DNA of 64,000 nucleotides from Ligilactobacillus araffinosus DSM 20653 (GCF_001435375.1 NZ_AYYZ01000029.1:315-64314), one strand, 5' to 3'. Positions 28,953-39,927 are shown, counted from the first letter of the stretch. A program made the numbers and translations. The notes: a model not told the origin generated them from the sequence alone.

Positions 28953-29963
28953 ATGGCAGAAGATGACCGGATTGTTTCGGGAGAAGCGCTTGATGCGAAT
29001 GATGAATTTGGGCAGTTAAGTTTACGGCCGCAATTTTTAAATCAATATATCGGACAAACCAAGATTAAAGACGAGATTGCGGTCTATATTCAAGCAGCCA
29101 AGCAGCGTGAAGAGTCACTTGATCATGTTTTACTATATGGCCCACCAGGATTAGGGAAAACAACCTTGGCAACGGTGATTGCCAATGAGTTGCAGGTCAA
29201 TATTAAGACAACTACAGGCCCAGCAATTGAAAAGCCAGGTGACTTGGTTGCGATTTTAAATGAACTCGAACCGGGGGATGTCTTATTTATCGATGAAATT
29301 CACCGATTACCGAAAAATGTTGAAGAAATTTTGTATTCGGCAATGGAAGACTTTTACATCGACATTATTGTGGGCCAGGATACAACGGCTCATCCCGTGC
29401 ATTTTCCGTTGCCGCCATTTACGCTGATTGGTGCAACAACCCGGGCAGGGATGCTTTCAGCACCTTTGCGGGCCCGGTTCGGAATTCTTGGCCATATGAG
29501 CTACTATACGGAAACGGAATTGACTGCAATCGTTAAACGGTCAGCTGAGGTTTTTGATACGCAAATCGATGACCAAGGGGCTCACGAAATTGCGCGCCGT
29601 TCGCGAGGAACCCCGCGAATTGCCAACCGCTTATTAAAACGAGTGCGAGACTTTTCACAAGTTTCGCAAAAAGAAATGATCGATAAGGAAATCGTCGATT
29701 ATGCGCTTAAATTGTTACGGGTCGATGAAAAGGGCCTGGATGACAATGACCGTAAGCTTTTACGAACAATGATTTTGCTTTATAACGGTGGCCCGGTCGG
29801 CTTATCAACGATTGCTGCCAATATTGGCGAAGAAACCGATACGATTGAAGATGTGATCGAACCGTATTTGCTGCAAATCGGCTTTATTAAGCGGACGCCA
29901 CGTGGTAGAGTGGTAACAGACGCTGCTTATCAGCATTTAGGATTAGTACGCACAGACAAATAG
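28953..29963 (+). CDS. ruvB: Holliday junction branch migration ATPase RuvB
   Basis: AAA+ motor that drives branch migration with RuvA. The 336-residue protein has Walker [12 protein letters not shown], Walker [10 protein letters not shown], the sensor IGATTRAG, and a C-terminal winged helix with [18 protein letters not shown] precedes the ATG. Confidence 0.97.
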   Translation: MAEDDRIVSGEALDANDEFGQLSLRPQFLNQYIGQTKIKDEIAVYIQAAKQREESLDHVLLYGPPGLGKTTLATVIANELQVNIKTTTGPAIEKPGDLVAILNELEPGDVLFIDEIHRLPKNVEEILYSAMEDFYIDIIVGQDTTAHPVHFPLPPFTLIGATTRAGMLSAPLRARFGILGHMSYYTETELTAIVKRSAEVFDTQIDDQGAHEIARRSRGTPRIANRLLKRVRDFSQVSQKEMIDKEIVDYALKLLRVDEKGLDDNDRKLLRTMILLYNGGPVGLSTIAANIGEETDTIEDVIEPYLLQIGFIKRTPRGRVVTDAAYQHLGLVRTDK

Positions 29964-29980
29964 GAAAGGTGAAATTTAAA

Positions 29981-31027
29981 ATGACAGATAAACCACTAAA
30001 GACAGAAGATTTTGATTATGATTTACCCCATGAATTAATTGCCCAAACTCCATTAAAGGAACGGGATGAAGCCCGGATGCTGGTTTTGAATGCCAAAACC
30101 GGCGAATACAAGGATGATTATTTCTATGATATTATTGATTACTTAAACCCGGGAGATGCAGTCGTTATGAACGATTCGCGGGTTATGCCGGCACGAATTT
30201 ACGGTGTTAAGCCCGATACTGGTGGTCACTTGGAAGTTTTGTTATTAAATAATACCGAAGGCGATAACTGGGAAACATTGGTTAAACCTGCCCGGCGTGC
30301 CAAAGTTGGGACAAAGATCGTTTTTGGGAACGGTGAATTAACAGCTACGGTCACCAAGGAACTTGAACACGGCGGTCGGATGATCAAGTTTGAATATGAC
30401 GGAATTTTCATGGAAATTCTTGATAAGTTGGGTGAAATGCCGCTTCCGCCATACATTAAGGAAAAACTTGATGATCCTGAAATGTATCAAACAGTTTACT
30501 CAAAGGAAGTCGGTTCAGCAGCTGCTCCAACGGCCGGCTTCCACTGGACAAAGGAACTGTTGAAGAAGGTTGAAGAAAAAGGGGTTAAACTAGTTTACTT
30601 AACGTTACACGTCGGATTAGGAACATTCCGCCCAGTTAACGAAGAAAACATTGACGATCACAAGATGCACAGTGAATTTTACAGCATGTCGCAAGAAGCA
30701 GCGGACACATTGAATGAAGTTCGCAAAAACGGTGGTCGAATCGTTGCAACCGGAACAACTTCAATTCGGACATTGGAAACGATTGGAACTAAATTTAACG
30801 GCGAATTAAAGGCTGATAGCGGCTGGACAGATATCTTTATCAAACCAGGTTACAAGTGGCAAGTTGTTGATGCCTTTATTACAAACTTCCACTTGCCGAA
30901 ATCAACATTGGTAATGTTGGTTGCTGCCTTTACCGGCCGGAAAAATATTTTGAATGCATACAAGCATGCCGTTCAAGAAAAATATCGTTTCTTTAGCTTC
31001 GGCGATGCGATGTTTATTCACAAATAA
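29981..31027 (+). CDS. queA: S-adenosylmethionine:tRNA ribosyltransferase-isomerase QueA
   Basis: Transfers the ribosyl part of SAM to preQ1 at tRNA position 34, forming epoxyqueuosine. The 348-residue protein has [33 protein letters not shown] and [11 protein letters not shown] motifs. An in-frame GTG lies 12 bp upstream within AGGAAAGGTG, so the ATG at 29981 is chosen. It is followed by tgt, the preceding pathway step. No preQ1 riboswitch is seen before it. Confidence 0.95.
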   Translation: MTDKPLKTEDFDYDLPHELIAQTPLKERDEARMLVLNAKTGEYKDDYFYDIIDYLNPGDAVVMNDSRVMPARIYGVKPDTGGHLEVLLLNNTEGDNWETLVKPARRAKVGTKIVFGNGELTATVTKELEHGGRMIKFEYDGIFMEILDKLGEMPLPPYIKEKLDDPEMYQTVYSKEVGSAAAPTAGFHWTKELLKKVEEKGVKLVYLTLHVGLGTFRPVNEENIDDHKMHSEFYSMSQEAADTLNEVRKNGGRIVATGTTSIRTLETIGTKFNGELKADSGWTDIFIKPGYKWQVVDAFITNFHLPKSTLVMLVAAFTGRKNILNAYKHAVQEKYRFFSFGDAMFIHK

Positions 31028-32185
<1,158 letters not shown>

Positions 32186-32266
32186 GATTTTGTTCGATTT
32201 TGCTAGTAACAAAGCAATTTTTTTGATACAGTGTTACCTGTAACGATAATTTAAGGAGTGACAAAG

Positions 32267-32626
32267 ATGAAAGGCGGAGGACTTTACTCAATTATCATGA
32301 TCGTCATCTTATTCGGATTGATGTACTTCATGATGATTCGTCCACAAAAGAAACAACAGCAACAATGGCAAAACATGATCAATAACTTGAAGAAGGGTGA
32401 TCATGTTGTTACGCGCGGCGGCTTGCACGGTGTGATTGACAGCATCGATAAGGCTAATAAGACTGTAACGCTTGATTGCGATGGTATTTTCTTGACATTC
32501 AGTTTGAACGCAATTGGAAATGTTCAAAGTGCACCTGCTGCTCAAACACAAACAGCCACAACTGAAGAAAAAACGGCTGAATCCTCAAAGGAAGAAACGT
32601 CTGCTGATAAGCAAGACGAAAAATAA
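32267..32626 (+). CDS. yajC: Preprotein translocase subunit YajC
   Basis: Small SecDF-associated membrane protein. The 119-residue sequence has one N-terminal membrane helix followed by MIRPQKKQQQQ, the family motif, a small beta domain with GDHVVTRGGLHGVI, and an acidic low-complexity tail. The ATG at 32267 follows AAGGAGTG; an in-frame GTG at 32258 lies within that site. Confidence 0.92.
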   Translation: MKGGGLYSIIMIVILFGLMYFMMIRPQKKQQQQWQNMINNLKKGDHVVTRGGLHGVIDSIDKANKTVTLDCDGIFLTFSLNAIGNVQSAPAAQTQTATTEEKTAESSKEETSADKQDEK

Positions 32627-32636
32627 TGTTTTTCAT

Positions 32637-32670
32637 ACAGTTCCACTTTGATGGTGGGGCTGTATTTTTT
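32637..32670 (+). terminator. Terminator after yajC
   Basis: ACAGTTCCAC (32637-32646) pairs with GTGGGGCTGT (32654-32663) with two wobbles, followed by a T tract. Confidence 0.85.
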
Positions 32671-32752
32671 ATTTTAAAATTTAAAGAAATATTGACGGAT
32701 GAAGAACACAGATGATAAAATTTCACCATATTAAAATCGGAAGGAAATTTTT

Positions 32753-33241
32753 ATGGGGAAAGCGTTACTTGTCATAGATATGCAAAATGGAGTATGTACA
32801 ACCGATATTTATAAGTTAAATCAAACGATTGTAAATATTAATAATCGAATTAAAGACTTTCGAAATCATAAATTACCAGTTATTTTTATTCAACATAATG
32901 ATCAGGCCTTAAAATCCGGTTCATATAATTGGGAAATAGTGCCACAAATCAATTATTTTAAAGATAAAGACATCACAATTCAAAAAATACATGCAGATGC
33001 CTTTTACAAAACAGATTTAAAAAAGAAATTAGAACAATTACAAATTAATGAATTGGAAATTACCGGTGCACAAATAGAATACTGTGTTGATGCAACAATT
33101 CGTGTAGCGCATGATTTAGGGTATGAAATAACAATGCATCGAGGAACAACAACGACGTTTGATAATGAATTTTTACCGGCAGCAAAGATGGTTGATTATT
33201 ATTATCAAATGTGGGATCAGCGATTTTTAACCTTATTTTAG
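32753..33241 (+). CDS. Isochorismatase-family cysteine hydrolase
   Basis: 162-residue member of the isochorismatase-like superfamily. The catalytic triad is visible: Asp in LLVIDMQNG (residue 9), a Lys in IQKIHADAF (about 82), and Cys in GAQIEYCVDATIRVA (about 111). Related enzymes act as nicotinamidases or other amidases, and the substrate here is unknown. AAGGAAA precedes the ATG. The gene stands alone between two terminators and is AT-richer than its neighbours, consistent with acquisition. Confidence 0.85.
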   Translation: MGKALLVIDMQNGVCTTDIYKLNQTIVNINNRIKDFRNHKLPVIFIQHNDQALKSGSYNWEIVPQINYFKDKDITIQKIHADAFYKTDLKKKLEQLQINELEITGAQIEYCVDATIRVAHDLGYEITMHRGTTTTFDNEFLPAAKMVDYYYQMWDQRFLTLF

Positions 33242-33521
33242 AACGATTTCGTTGCTTAGTCAGGAAAAGTTTGAAGGAAAAGCATTCGTCGTACATCATA
33301 TTTTTGCATTGTATGATATTTGTTAAAAAAATAAACGATAAGCATTACTTGAAACGATTGCTGACGACAGAAATGAATAGTTTGGGTCAATTTTGATAAT
33401 CTAAATAACGGAAATTTGTCGCTATTAATTATAAAAATTAAGGATGAGTACCAAAGTAAAAAAATTTTTTTAATTGCGATTCATTATTTTAATTGGAATG
33501 TACGTTTTTAATGCTAAGGAA

Positions 33522-33567
33522 AAAAGACTTTTAAAACAATATCATTGTTTTAAAAGCCTTTTTTTAT
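33522..33567. terminator. Bidirectional terminator
   Basis: Perfect 13-pair stem CTTTTAAAACAAT/ATTGTTTTAAAAG (33528-33540 with 33544-33556) with A and T tracts on its flanks. Confidence 0.8.
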
Positions 33568-33597
33568 AATTGGCTTATACTTGAAAAGTAAAAGTAA

Positions 33598-33610
33598 TTT
33601 GATAATCAAA
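33598..33610. promoter_or_regulatory. FabT-like operator, distal
   Basis: TTTGATAATCAAA, a perfect palindrome of the FabT type, 290 bp upstream of fabZ. No promoter or gene start could be assigned to it. Confidence 0.55.
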
Positions 33611-33811
33611 ATAAGTTTAATTAATAAAAATTCGAAATTAATTATTGTTAAAATAAGATATTTAGAATTTTAATTTTGATCAATAATGTAATAAAGAGTG
33701 TGTCTTTATTGATTTTTATTAGATATTTTGATACTTCAAAGTATTATGCCAGTTAACGATTAAAATTTAAAAGAAATTGATATAATTTATAAAATCAATG
33801 AAATTTCTGAC

Positions 33812-33840
33812 TTGACAGTCTTTTTTTTATGAAGTATGGT
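33812..33840 (+). promoter_or_regulatory. Promoter of the fab/acc cluster
   Basis: TTGACA (33812-33817), a 17-bp spacer, TATGGT (33835-33840). A FabT-like box lies immediately downstream of the expected start site. Confidence 0.7.
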
Positions 33841-33855
33841 TTGTACATCGAATAT

Positions 33856-33868
33856 TTTGATATTCGAA
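33856..33868. promoter_or_regulatory. FabT-like operator at the fabZ promoter
   Basis: TTTGATATTCGAA fits TTTGAnnnnCAAA with one mismatch and sits about 9 bp after the predicted transcription start, where a repressor would block initiation or clearance. Confidence 0.55.
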
Positions 33869-33888
33869 ATAAATCAAGGGGTGATTTT

Positions 33889-34341
33889 ATGAAAGTCATG
33901 GATGCTCAAGAAATCATGAAAATCATTCCAAATCGGTATCCGATTTGTTATGTTGACTATGTTGATGAACTTGAGCCGGGGAAGCGGATCGCTGCAACGA
34001 AAAACGTGACGATCAATGAATCTTATTTTCGCGGTCATTTTCCTGGGAATCCAGTTATGCCTGGGGTTTTGATTATTGAGACAATGGCTCAAATTGCATC
34101 GATCTTGATTTTGAAGTCAGCAGAATTTCGAAATAAGACAGCATATCTTGGCGGGGTTCAAAAAGCAAAATTTAAAAGAATGGTTCGTCCAGGAGATGTG
34201 TTAAAAATTGAAGTCGAAATTACGAAACAACGTGATAACATTGGAATTGTAGATGCTAAAGCGCGGGTTGAAGGAAAGGTTGTTTGTTCAGCGGAATTGA
34301 TGTTTATTGTTTCTTTGAAGGATGAACAGCAGGAGAAATAG
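33889..34341 (+). CDS. fabZ: 3-hydroxyacyl-[ACP] dehydratase FabZ (first copy)
   Basis: Hot-dog fold dehydratase of fatty acid elongation. The 150-residue protein has the catalytic motif GHFPGNPVMPG followed by the ETMAQ glutamate helix. The ATG at 33889 follows AAGGGGTGA; an in-frame ATG at 33829 lies inside the promoter and is rejected. It leads the fab/acc locus, ahead of fabT. A second fabZ lies at 39496. In other lactic acid bacteria one copy can be more active on unsaturated intermediates, but which one cannot be read here. Confidence 0.92.
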   Translation: MKVMDAQEIMKIIPNRYPICYVDYVDELEPGKRIAATKNVTINESYFRGHFPGNPVMPGVLIIETMAQIASILILKSAEFRNKTAYLGGVQKAKFKRMVRPGDVLKIEVEITKQRDNIGIVDAKARVEGKVVCSAELMFIVSLKDEQQEK

Positions 34342-34367
34342 CGAAATGCCTTATTTTTTGATATTAT

Positions 34368-34397
34368 TTTGATAGACAAAATATTTGAATAACAAAT
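34368..34397. promoter_or_regulatory. Tandem FabT-like operators upstream of fabT
   Basis: TTTGATAGACAAA (34368-34380) and TTTGAATAACAAA (34384-34396) lie side by side just before the fabT ribosome-binding site, suggesting autoregulation and control of the downstream genes. Confidence 0.6.
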
Positions 34398-34414
34398 GAT
34401 AAGGTGAGAATAGA

Positions 34415-34858
34415 ATGAATGAGCGAGAAAAATACATCGATGAAGCGATGAAAAGAGTTTATGCCGATATTGTGTGGATCGAAGAAAATGAACTTCGCAA
34501 AAGCAGTTTTAATGATTTAAGCATTAAGGAAATTCATGCAATTATTGCAATTACAATGTACGATCATCAAACAGCGTCGGAAGTTGCCCGTAAATTACAT
34601 TTGACCCCTGGAACCTTAACAACTACAGTTGATCGGTTAGTAAGGAAAGGCTATGTTCGGCGGATTCGTGGAGAAGACGATCGCCGAATCATTCGGTTGG
34701 GATTAACCCCCAAGGGCCGGTTAGTTTACCGTGCCCATGATGCCTTTCACCGTCAAATGGTACGCAGCTTCTTAAAAGATCTTGATCCGGAGGAAGTTAA
34801 AACGATTGAAAAAGCGATTCGCAATTTAGAGGTATTTTTGGAGGCTCACTCTGATTAA
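34415..34858 (+). CDS. fabT: MarR-family repressor FabT
   Basis: 147-residue MarR-type winged-helix repressor. It has the recognition helix region ASEVARKLHLTPGTLTTTVDRLVRKGYVRR and the wing EDDRRIIRLGLTPKGR. In streptococci FabT uses acyl-ACP as corepressor and shuts down FASII genes. Its location between fabZ and fabH, and the tandem TTTGA-type palindromes before it, support the same role here. Confidence 0.9.
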   Translation: MNEREKYIDEAMKRVYADIVWIEENELRKSSFNDLSIKEIHAIIAITMYDHQTASEVARKLHLTPGTLTTTVDRLVRKGYVRRIRGEDDRRIIRLGLTPKGRLVYRAHDAFHRQMVRSFLKDLDPEEVKTIEKAIRNLEVFLEAHSD

Positions 34859-34873
34859 TGGGAAGGCTGAATT

Positions 34874-35848
34874 GTGAAAAAGGTAAAAATTAATCAAATT
34901 GCTAGTTATGTACCAGCATATACGGTTTCAAATGATGATTTAAGTCAGATTATGGATACGTCTGATGAATGGATCAGCACGCGGACCGGAATCAGGGAAC
35001 GAAGAATCAGTTTAAATGAAAATACATCGGTTTTATGTACAAAAGTTGCCCAGCAACTGATTGCCAAGGCGCAGATTCCAGTTGATGAAATTGGATTGAT
35101 CATCGTTGCAACAATGTCACCCGACGCATGTACACCATCAACCGCAGCATTGGTTCAGGGACAGATCAAAGCACCGAATGCGATAGCGTTTGATATTTCA
35201 GCAGCGTGTTCGGGGTTCATCTACGGCATGGAAATTGCTCAAAAGATGATGCGGATGAGCGATTTTAAATATGCAATCGTCATTGGCGGTGAAGTTCTTT
35301 CAAAGGAAGTTGATTGGACGGACCGGACATCCGCTGTGCTTTTCGGTGATGGCGCTGCCGGGGCTTTGCTTGAGGCCAATAATGATGTAGAAGCCTTTAC
35401 AGGCACTGATTTAAAAACGTTTGGCAATCTTGGTGATCGGTTAGTTGCCGGAGAAACCAATCCAATCGGCGAGTTTCCGCCGGCACAGTTTACAACTTTT
35501 CATCCGTTTAAGATGGACGGCCGGGCAGTTTATAAATTTGCAACAACGGAGGTTCCAAATTCAATTGAACGGGTATGTGATCAAAATCATGTTTCGCTTA
35601 ATGAAGTTGATTACTTTATTTTGCACCAGGCAAATATTCGAATCATCAAATCAATTGCCAAAAAATTAAACCAGCCGCTCACTAAGTTTCCAAATAACAT
35701 GGAACGTTATGGAAATACCTCGGCGGCAAGTGTTCCGCTTCTTTTAGCGGAAATGAGAGAGAATGGAGAATTACATGCCGGACAGACGATTATATTATCT
35801 GGATTCGGCGGTGGCCTGACAATTGGCAGTCAAATTATAAAATTATAA
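34874..35848 (+). CDS. fabH: 3-oxoacyl-[ACP] synthase III FabH
   Basis: Condenses acetyl-CoA with malonyl-ACP to start FASII. The 324-residue protein has the catalytic Cys112 in SAACSGF, His in HQANIRI and Asn in YGNTSAAS. It starts with GTG behind GGGAAGG, 15 bp after fabT. Confidence 0.95.
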   Translation: MKKVKINQIASYVPAYTVSNDDLSQIMDTSDEWISTRTGIRERRISLNENTSVLCTKVAQQLIAKAQIPVDEIGLIIVATMSPDACTPSTAALVQGQIKAPNAIAFDISAACSGFIYGMEIAQKMMRMSDFKYAIVIGGEVLSKEVDWTDRTSAVLFGDGAAGALLEANNDVEAFTGTDLKTFGNLGDRLVAGETNPIGEFPPAQFTTFHPFKMDGRAVYKFATTEVPNSIERVCDQNHVSLNEVDYFILHQANIRIIKSIAKKLNQPLTKFPNNMERYGNTSAASVPLLLAEMRENGELHAGQTIILSGFGGGLTIGSQIIKL

Positions 35849-35871
35849 TAAGAACAAGGGAGAAATGGATA

Positions 35872-36114
35872 ATGACAGAAGAACAAATTTTTGAAAAAGT
35901 ACGTGAAATTGCAGCCGATCAATTAGAAGTTGATCAAGATGATATTAAGTTGACATCAAACATCAAGGATGATCTTGATGCAGATAGTTTAGATTTCTTT
36001 GAAATCATGAATGAACTTGAAGATGCATTTGATATTAAATTGGAATCAGATGAAGATGTTGTAACGATCGATGACGTTGTTAAGTACGTTAAGAAACAAC
36101 TTGATAATAAATAG
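35872..36114 (+). CDS. acpP: Acyl carrier protein
   Basis: 80-residue acidic four-helix carrier. The phosphopantetheine site is Ser39 in DADSLDFFEIMNELE. It lies between fabH and fabD behind AAGGGAG. Confidence 0.97.
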   Translation: MTEEQIFEKVREIAADQLEVDQDDIKLTSNIKDDLDADSLDFFEIMNELEDAFDIKLESDEDVVTIDDVVKYVKKQLDNK

Positions 36115-36123
36115 GAAATTCAG

Positions 36124-37086
36124 ATGACACTTCAATGGGGAATTTTATTTAGCGGTCAGGGTGCACAAAAAACGGGGATGGGCCTTGATTGCTATGAGCA
36201 AAGTAATGTGTTTCGGCAGGTAATTGATGCTAGCAGTCAGGAATTGCAGATAGATTTGCTGAAGGTGTTGCGAAACGGAAATGGGGAGCTTGATCGTACG
36301 CGCAACGTTCAACCAGCACTTGTGGCGGTTAGCCTTGGTTTTTATGCGATGTTGCAGCATGATTTGCCACAGCTTGATATTTGCGCCAGCGTTGGCTTAT
36401 CACTTGGTGAATATTCAGCATTGATCGCCAGCGGAAAGCTGCCTTTTCAAGCTGGAATGCGGATTTTGAAAGTCCGGGCACTTGCCATGGAACGGGACAG
36501 TCAAGCCGCTGAAGGAAAAATGTATGCAATTGTTGATCCGCAAGATGTTGTTCAAATTTTAACGCTTTGTCAGCGGCAATGTTCAGCGGATCAAGTCGTC
36601 CAGATTGCAAATTACAACTCACCGCATCAAATTGTGATTGGCGGCAACGCAGCGGCGACTCGCCAAGTTGCCCAAACGATTCAGGATCAGCGGTTAGCAG
36701 CCAAAGTGATTGAACTTCGAGTTGAAGGCGCGTTTCACACGCCGTTATATACTGGGACCCACCATGAATTGGCACGGGTGATTCAAAATAATGATTTCAT
36801 TGCGAATTCAAAATGTGTGTTAAGTAATACGACAGGAAAGAATTTTGAGTCAGATTCAATTGCGGCAACGTTAATCGATCAGGTTGTGCGACCAACGCAC
36901 TTTGGCGACTGTTTGCAGCGGATGATTAGTGAAAATCAGGTTAACGCCACCCTTGAAATTGGGGCGGGCAAAGCCTTATCGTCATTTGCGCGTCAAGTTG
37001 ATCCGCACCTGCAACGGGAACGCATCACAAATTACCGAAACTATCAACGATTTATTGAGAAAGCGGGAGAAAAGGAATGGATCTAA
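36124..37086 (+). CDS. fabD: Malonyl-CoA:ACP transacylase FabD
   Basis: Moves malonyl from CoA to ACP. The 320-residue protein has the oxyanion motif FSGQGAQ at 9-15, catalytic Ser93 in GLSLGE, and the His in GAFHTPL. It overlaps fabG by 10 bp. Confidence 0.95.
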   Translation: MTLQWGILFSGQGAQKTGMGLDCYEQSNVFRQVIDASSQELQIDLLKVLRNGNGELDRTRNVQPALVAVSLGFYAMLQHDLPQLDICASVGLSLGEYSALIASGKLPFQAGMRILKVRALAMERDSQAAEGKMYAIVDPQDVVQILTLCQRQCSADQVVQIANYNSPHQIVIGGNAAATRQVAQTIQDQRLAAKVIELRVEGAFHTPLYTGTHHELARVIQNNDFIANSKCVLSNTTGKNFESDSIAATLIDQVVRPTHFGDCLQRMISENQVNATLEIGAGKALSSFARQVDPHLQRERITNYRNYQRFIEKAGEKEWI

Positions 37087-37805
37087 CGGGGAAGAATGTT
37101 TTAGTAACGGGTTCATCGCGGGGAATTGGAGCCGCCATTGCGGTTAAGTTTGCTGAGCATGGGGCGAACGTAATTTTAAATGCTCGGCATGAACCGACAG
37201 AATTGATTCAACAGATTAAGAATCTCGGTGTTCAAGTGCGGTTTATTCAAGCGGATATTTCAAGTTCGTGCGATATTGAGAAAATGATTTACCAACTTGA
37301 TGATCGTCAAATTGATGTTGATGTTTTAGTTAACAATGCCGGGATCAACCGGGATAAGCTAATGATCAGCATGCGGGAAAAAGACTTCGACGACGTTGTG
37401 AATACGAATTTGATTGGAACGTTTCAGGTAACCCAGCCGCTTTTTAAACGGATGCTGAAACGGCGTTCGGGAGTCATCATCAACATGGCAAGTGTTGTCG
37501 GCGAACACGGAAATATCGGGCAGGCAAACTATGCTGCAAGTAAAGCCGGGGTAATTGGATTTACGAAGGCGGTCGCTCAGGAAGGTGCATTACGGGGAGT
37601 TCGGTGTAATGCGATCGCACCGGGAATGATCGCAAGTTCAATGACCGCGGCGATTGATGAAAAACGGCAAAAAGAAATTAAAGAACGAATTCCGCTTAAA
37701 CGGTTAGGAACGGCAGAAGAGGTTGCCCAAACAGCACTTTTCCTTGCTCAAAATGATTATTTGACCGGTGAAGTAATTAACGTTGACGGCGGAATGACAA
37801 TGTAA
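37077..37805 (+). CDS. fabG: 3-oxoacyl-[ACP] reductase FabG
   Basis: NADPH-dependent SDR that reduces beta-ketoacyl-ACP. The 242-residue protein has TGSSRGIGAAIA, NNAGI, catalytic Ser in NMASVVG and YAASKAG, and the C-terminal GEVINVDGGMTM. The ATG overlaps the end of fabD behind GGGAGAAAAGG. Confidence 0.95.
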   Translation: MDLTGKNVLVTGSSRGIGAAIAVKFAEHGANVILNARHEPTELIQQIKNLGVQVRFIQADISSSCDIEKMIYQLDDRQIDVDVLVNNAGINRDKLMISMREKDFDDVVNTNLIGTFQVTQPLFKRMLKRRSGVIINMASVVGEHGNIGQANYAASKAGVIGFTKAVAQEGALRGVRCNAIAPGMIASSMTAAIDEKRQKEIKERIPLKRLGTAEEVAQTALFLAQNDYLTGEVINVDGGMTM

Positions 37806-37816
37806 GGGAGAAAAAG

Positions 37817-39049
37817 ATGACAAGAGTTGTGATTACTGGAATGGGGGCAGTTACACCTTTAGGAAATGACGTTCAAACGTTTACTGCGAACGCATATGCT
37901 GGCAAGGTGGGAATTGGTCCGATTACAAAATTTGACGCTGAGGAAACTGGCATTGCGGTTGCCGGGGAAGTTAAAAATTTTGATCCGGCTGAAAAAGTTG
38001 GTAAGAAGGCTGCGAAGCGAATGGATCTGTTTTCGCAATATGCAGTTGCTTCGGCAGTTGAAGCCGTTGAACAGGCAGGGATCACGGAAGAAAACACTCG
38101 CAGCGAGGATCTTGGAGTCATCTATGGTTCCGGAATCGGCGGCTTAACCACTATTCAGGAACAAATCATCAAGATGCATGAAAAGGGACCGCAACGCGTT
38201 TCACCAATGTTTGTCCCGACGGCGATTGCGAACATGGCAGCTGGGAACATTGCAATTCGATTCCATGCCCAAAATATCTGTACGGCAATTGTTACTGCAT
38301 GTGCAACCGGGACGAATTCAATAGGTGAAGCTTACCGACAAATTAAAGAAGGGCGTGCCCAGGCAATGATTTGCGGTGGTTCCGAAGCATCGGTCAATGA
38401 GATCGGGATTGCCGGATTTGCCGCATTAAATGCGTTATCAAAGGAAAAAGATCCAGCCAAGGCTTCAATTCCATTTGATAAAAAGCGCTCTGGGTTTGTT
38501 TTAGGTGAAGGTGCCGGAACGCTGGTACTTGAAAGTCTTGAACATGCTCAAAGTCACGGTGCAGAAATTTTAGGCGAAATCGTTGGTTACGGCAGCAACT
38601 GCGATGCATATCACATTACGGCCCCTGATCCGACCGGGCAACCAGCTGCCCGTGCAATGCAGGAAGCAATCGTTGAAGCAGGAATCACGGCTGACCAGGT
38701 TGGATACATTAATGCTCACGGAACGTCAACGCATGCGAATGATGTTAGTGAATCACTTGCTATTCGGAAAGTATTTGGCGAAAATAGTAAAGTGAGTGTC
38801 AGCAGTTTAAAGTCAATGACCGGTCACCTTCTAGGGGCAGCCGGCGCGATCGAAGCAGTATTGACGGTCGATGCGCTTCGACGTCAGGTTCTGCCTCCTA
38901 ATGTTGGTTTGACGGAACAGGATAAAGAGTGCGATATTAATGTAGTTAAAACCGCAACGCCTGATTCAACGTTAGAATATGCACTTAGCAATTCATTAGG
39001 GTTTGGCGGTCACAATGCGGTTCTTGCATTCAGAAGATGGAGTGAATGA
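37817..39049 (+). CDS. fabF: 3-oxoacyl-[ACP] synthase II FabF
   Basis: Elongating condensing enzyme. The 410-residue protein has catalytic Cys162 in TACATGTN and the two histidines in NAHGTSTHAND and MTGHLLGAAG. Its stop overlaps the accB start. Confidence 0.96.
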   Translation: MTRVVITGMGAVTPLGNDVQTFTANAYAGKVGIGPITKFDAEETGIAVAGEVKNFDPAEKVGKKAAKRMDLFSQYAVASAVEAVEQAGITEENTRSEDLGVIYGSGIGGLTTIQEQIIKMHEKGPQRVSPMFVPTAIANMAAGNIAIRFHAQNICTAIVTACATGTNSIGEAYRQIKEGRAQAMICGGSEASVNEIGIAGFAALNALSKEKDPAKASIPFDKKRSGFVLGEGAGTLVLESLEHAQSHGAEILGEIVGYGSNCDAYHITAPDPTGQPAARAMQEAIVEAGITADQVGYINAHGTSTHANDVSESLAIRKVFGENSKVSVSSLKSMTGHLLGAAGAIEAVLTVDALRRQVLPPNVGLTEQDKECDINVVKTATPDSTLEYALSNSLGFGGHNAVLAFRRWSE

Positions 39050-39495
39050 GATTGAATTTTGATGAAATAAATAAAATTATTGATAAATTTAATCAATCCT
39101 CAGTAAGAGAATTGGACATTAATGATGGTGAATTTCACCTTCATTTGAGTAAAAATGAAAATTCACCGGAAACACCGGTTCAACCAATTCAACCGGTTCG
39201 TTCAAGTGAACCCGCAGTGAAGGCTGAAGATTCTTCGAAGAATTCAGCTGCAGGATCAAATCAAATTGTTGCACCAATGGTCGGCACGGTTTACTTGCAA
39301 CCGGAACCAGGAGCAAAGCCATACGTTGAGCCGGGTAAAATGGTGCATGCTGGTGATGTTGTTTGTGTAATCGAAGCGATGAAAATGTTGACGGAAGTTA
39401 AAAGTAACGTTACTGGTCAAGTGAAAAATATTTTAGTTGAAAATGAAGATTTGGTTGAATATGACCAACCATTATTTGAAATCGAGGAAAAGTAA
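39046..39495 (+). CDS. accB: Biotin carboxyl carrier protein of acetyl-CoA carboxylase
   Basis: 149-residue BCCP: an N-terminal domain, a Pro/Ala-rich linker at about 40-70, and a biotinyl domain with the modified Lys113 in EAMKM. The ATG overlaps the fabF stop. A TTG two codons later has better spacing to GGAGTGA and may be the true start. Confidence 0.94.
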   Translation: MRLNFDEINKIIDKFNQSSVRELDINDGEFHLHLSKNENSPETPVQPIQPVRSSEPAVKAEDSSKNSAAGSNQIVAPMVGTVYLQPEPGAKPYVEPGKMVHAGDVVCVIEAMKMLTEVKSNVTGQVKNILVENEDLVEYDQPLFEIEEK

Positions 39496-39924
39496 ATGGA
39501 ATTGGATGTTACGGAAATTCAAAAGATTATTCCGCACCGCTATCCAATGCTGTTGATTGATAAGGTAACTGACCTTGAACCGGGGCATAAGGCAGTCGCA
39601 ATTCATAACGTAACGGCGCATGAAGAAATTTTTAATGGGCATTTTCCAGGAAATCCGGTAATGCCTGGCGTTCTGATCGTTGAAGCTCTTGCACAAACCG
39701 GAGCGGTTGCCTTACTGTCAATGCCGGACTTCAAAGGAAAAACGGCATATTTTGGCGGAATCAAGAAAGCCCGGTTCCATCAAATGGTTCGTCCAAGCGA
39801 TTCGTTACGGCTGGAAGTTGAATTAACGAAATTGAGGGAACATATTGGGAGCGGAAAAGGAATTGCGTATGTTGGCGATCAAAAAGCATGTACAGCTGAA
39901 CTGACATTTATGATTGGAGAGTAG
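39496..39924 (+). CDS. fabZ: 3-hydroxyacyl-[ACP] dehydratase FabZ (second copy)
   Basis: 142-residue hot-dog dehydratase with GHFPGNPVMPG and the following VEALAQ helix. It is placed between accB and accC, as in other Lactobacillales. It differs clearly from the first copy, so the two are old paralogues rather than a recent duplication. Confidence 0.95.
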   Translation: MELDVTEIQKIIPHRYPMLLIDKVTDLEPGHKAVAIHNVTAHEEIFNGHFPGNPVMPGVLIVEALAQTGAVALLSMPDFKGKTAYFGGIKKARFHQMVRPSDSLRLEVELTKLREHIGSGKGIAYVGDQKACTAELTFMIGE

Positions 39925-39927
39925 CTG

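Larger units (their letters stand above)
33242..33811. other. AT-rich intergenic region upstream of the fatty acid cluster
   Basis: No convincing gene. It contains a strong bidirectional terminator at 33522-33567 and a near-perfect FabT box at 33598-33610 with no gene directly behind it. A TATAAT at 33781-33786 has only a weak -35. Confidence 0.6.

Noticed and set aside
29964-29980. preQ1 riboswitch before queA-tgt
   Set aside because: The spacer is only 17 bp and holds only the ribosome-binding site.
33211-33396. Open frame after the isochorismatase gene
   Set aside because: It starts inside the preceding gene, lacks a ribosome-binding site, and its residues show no family pattern.
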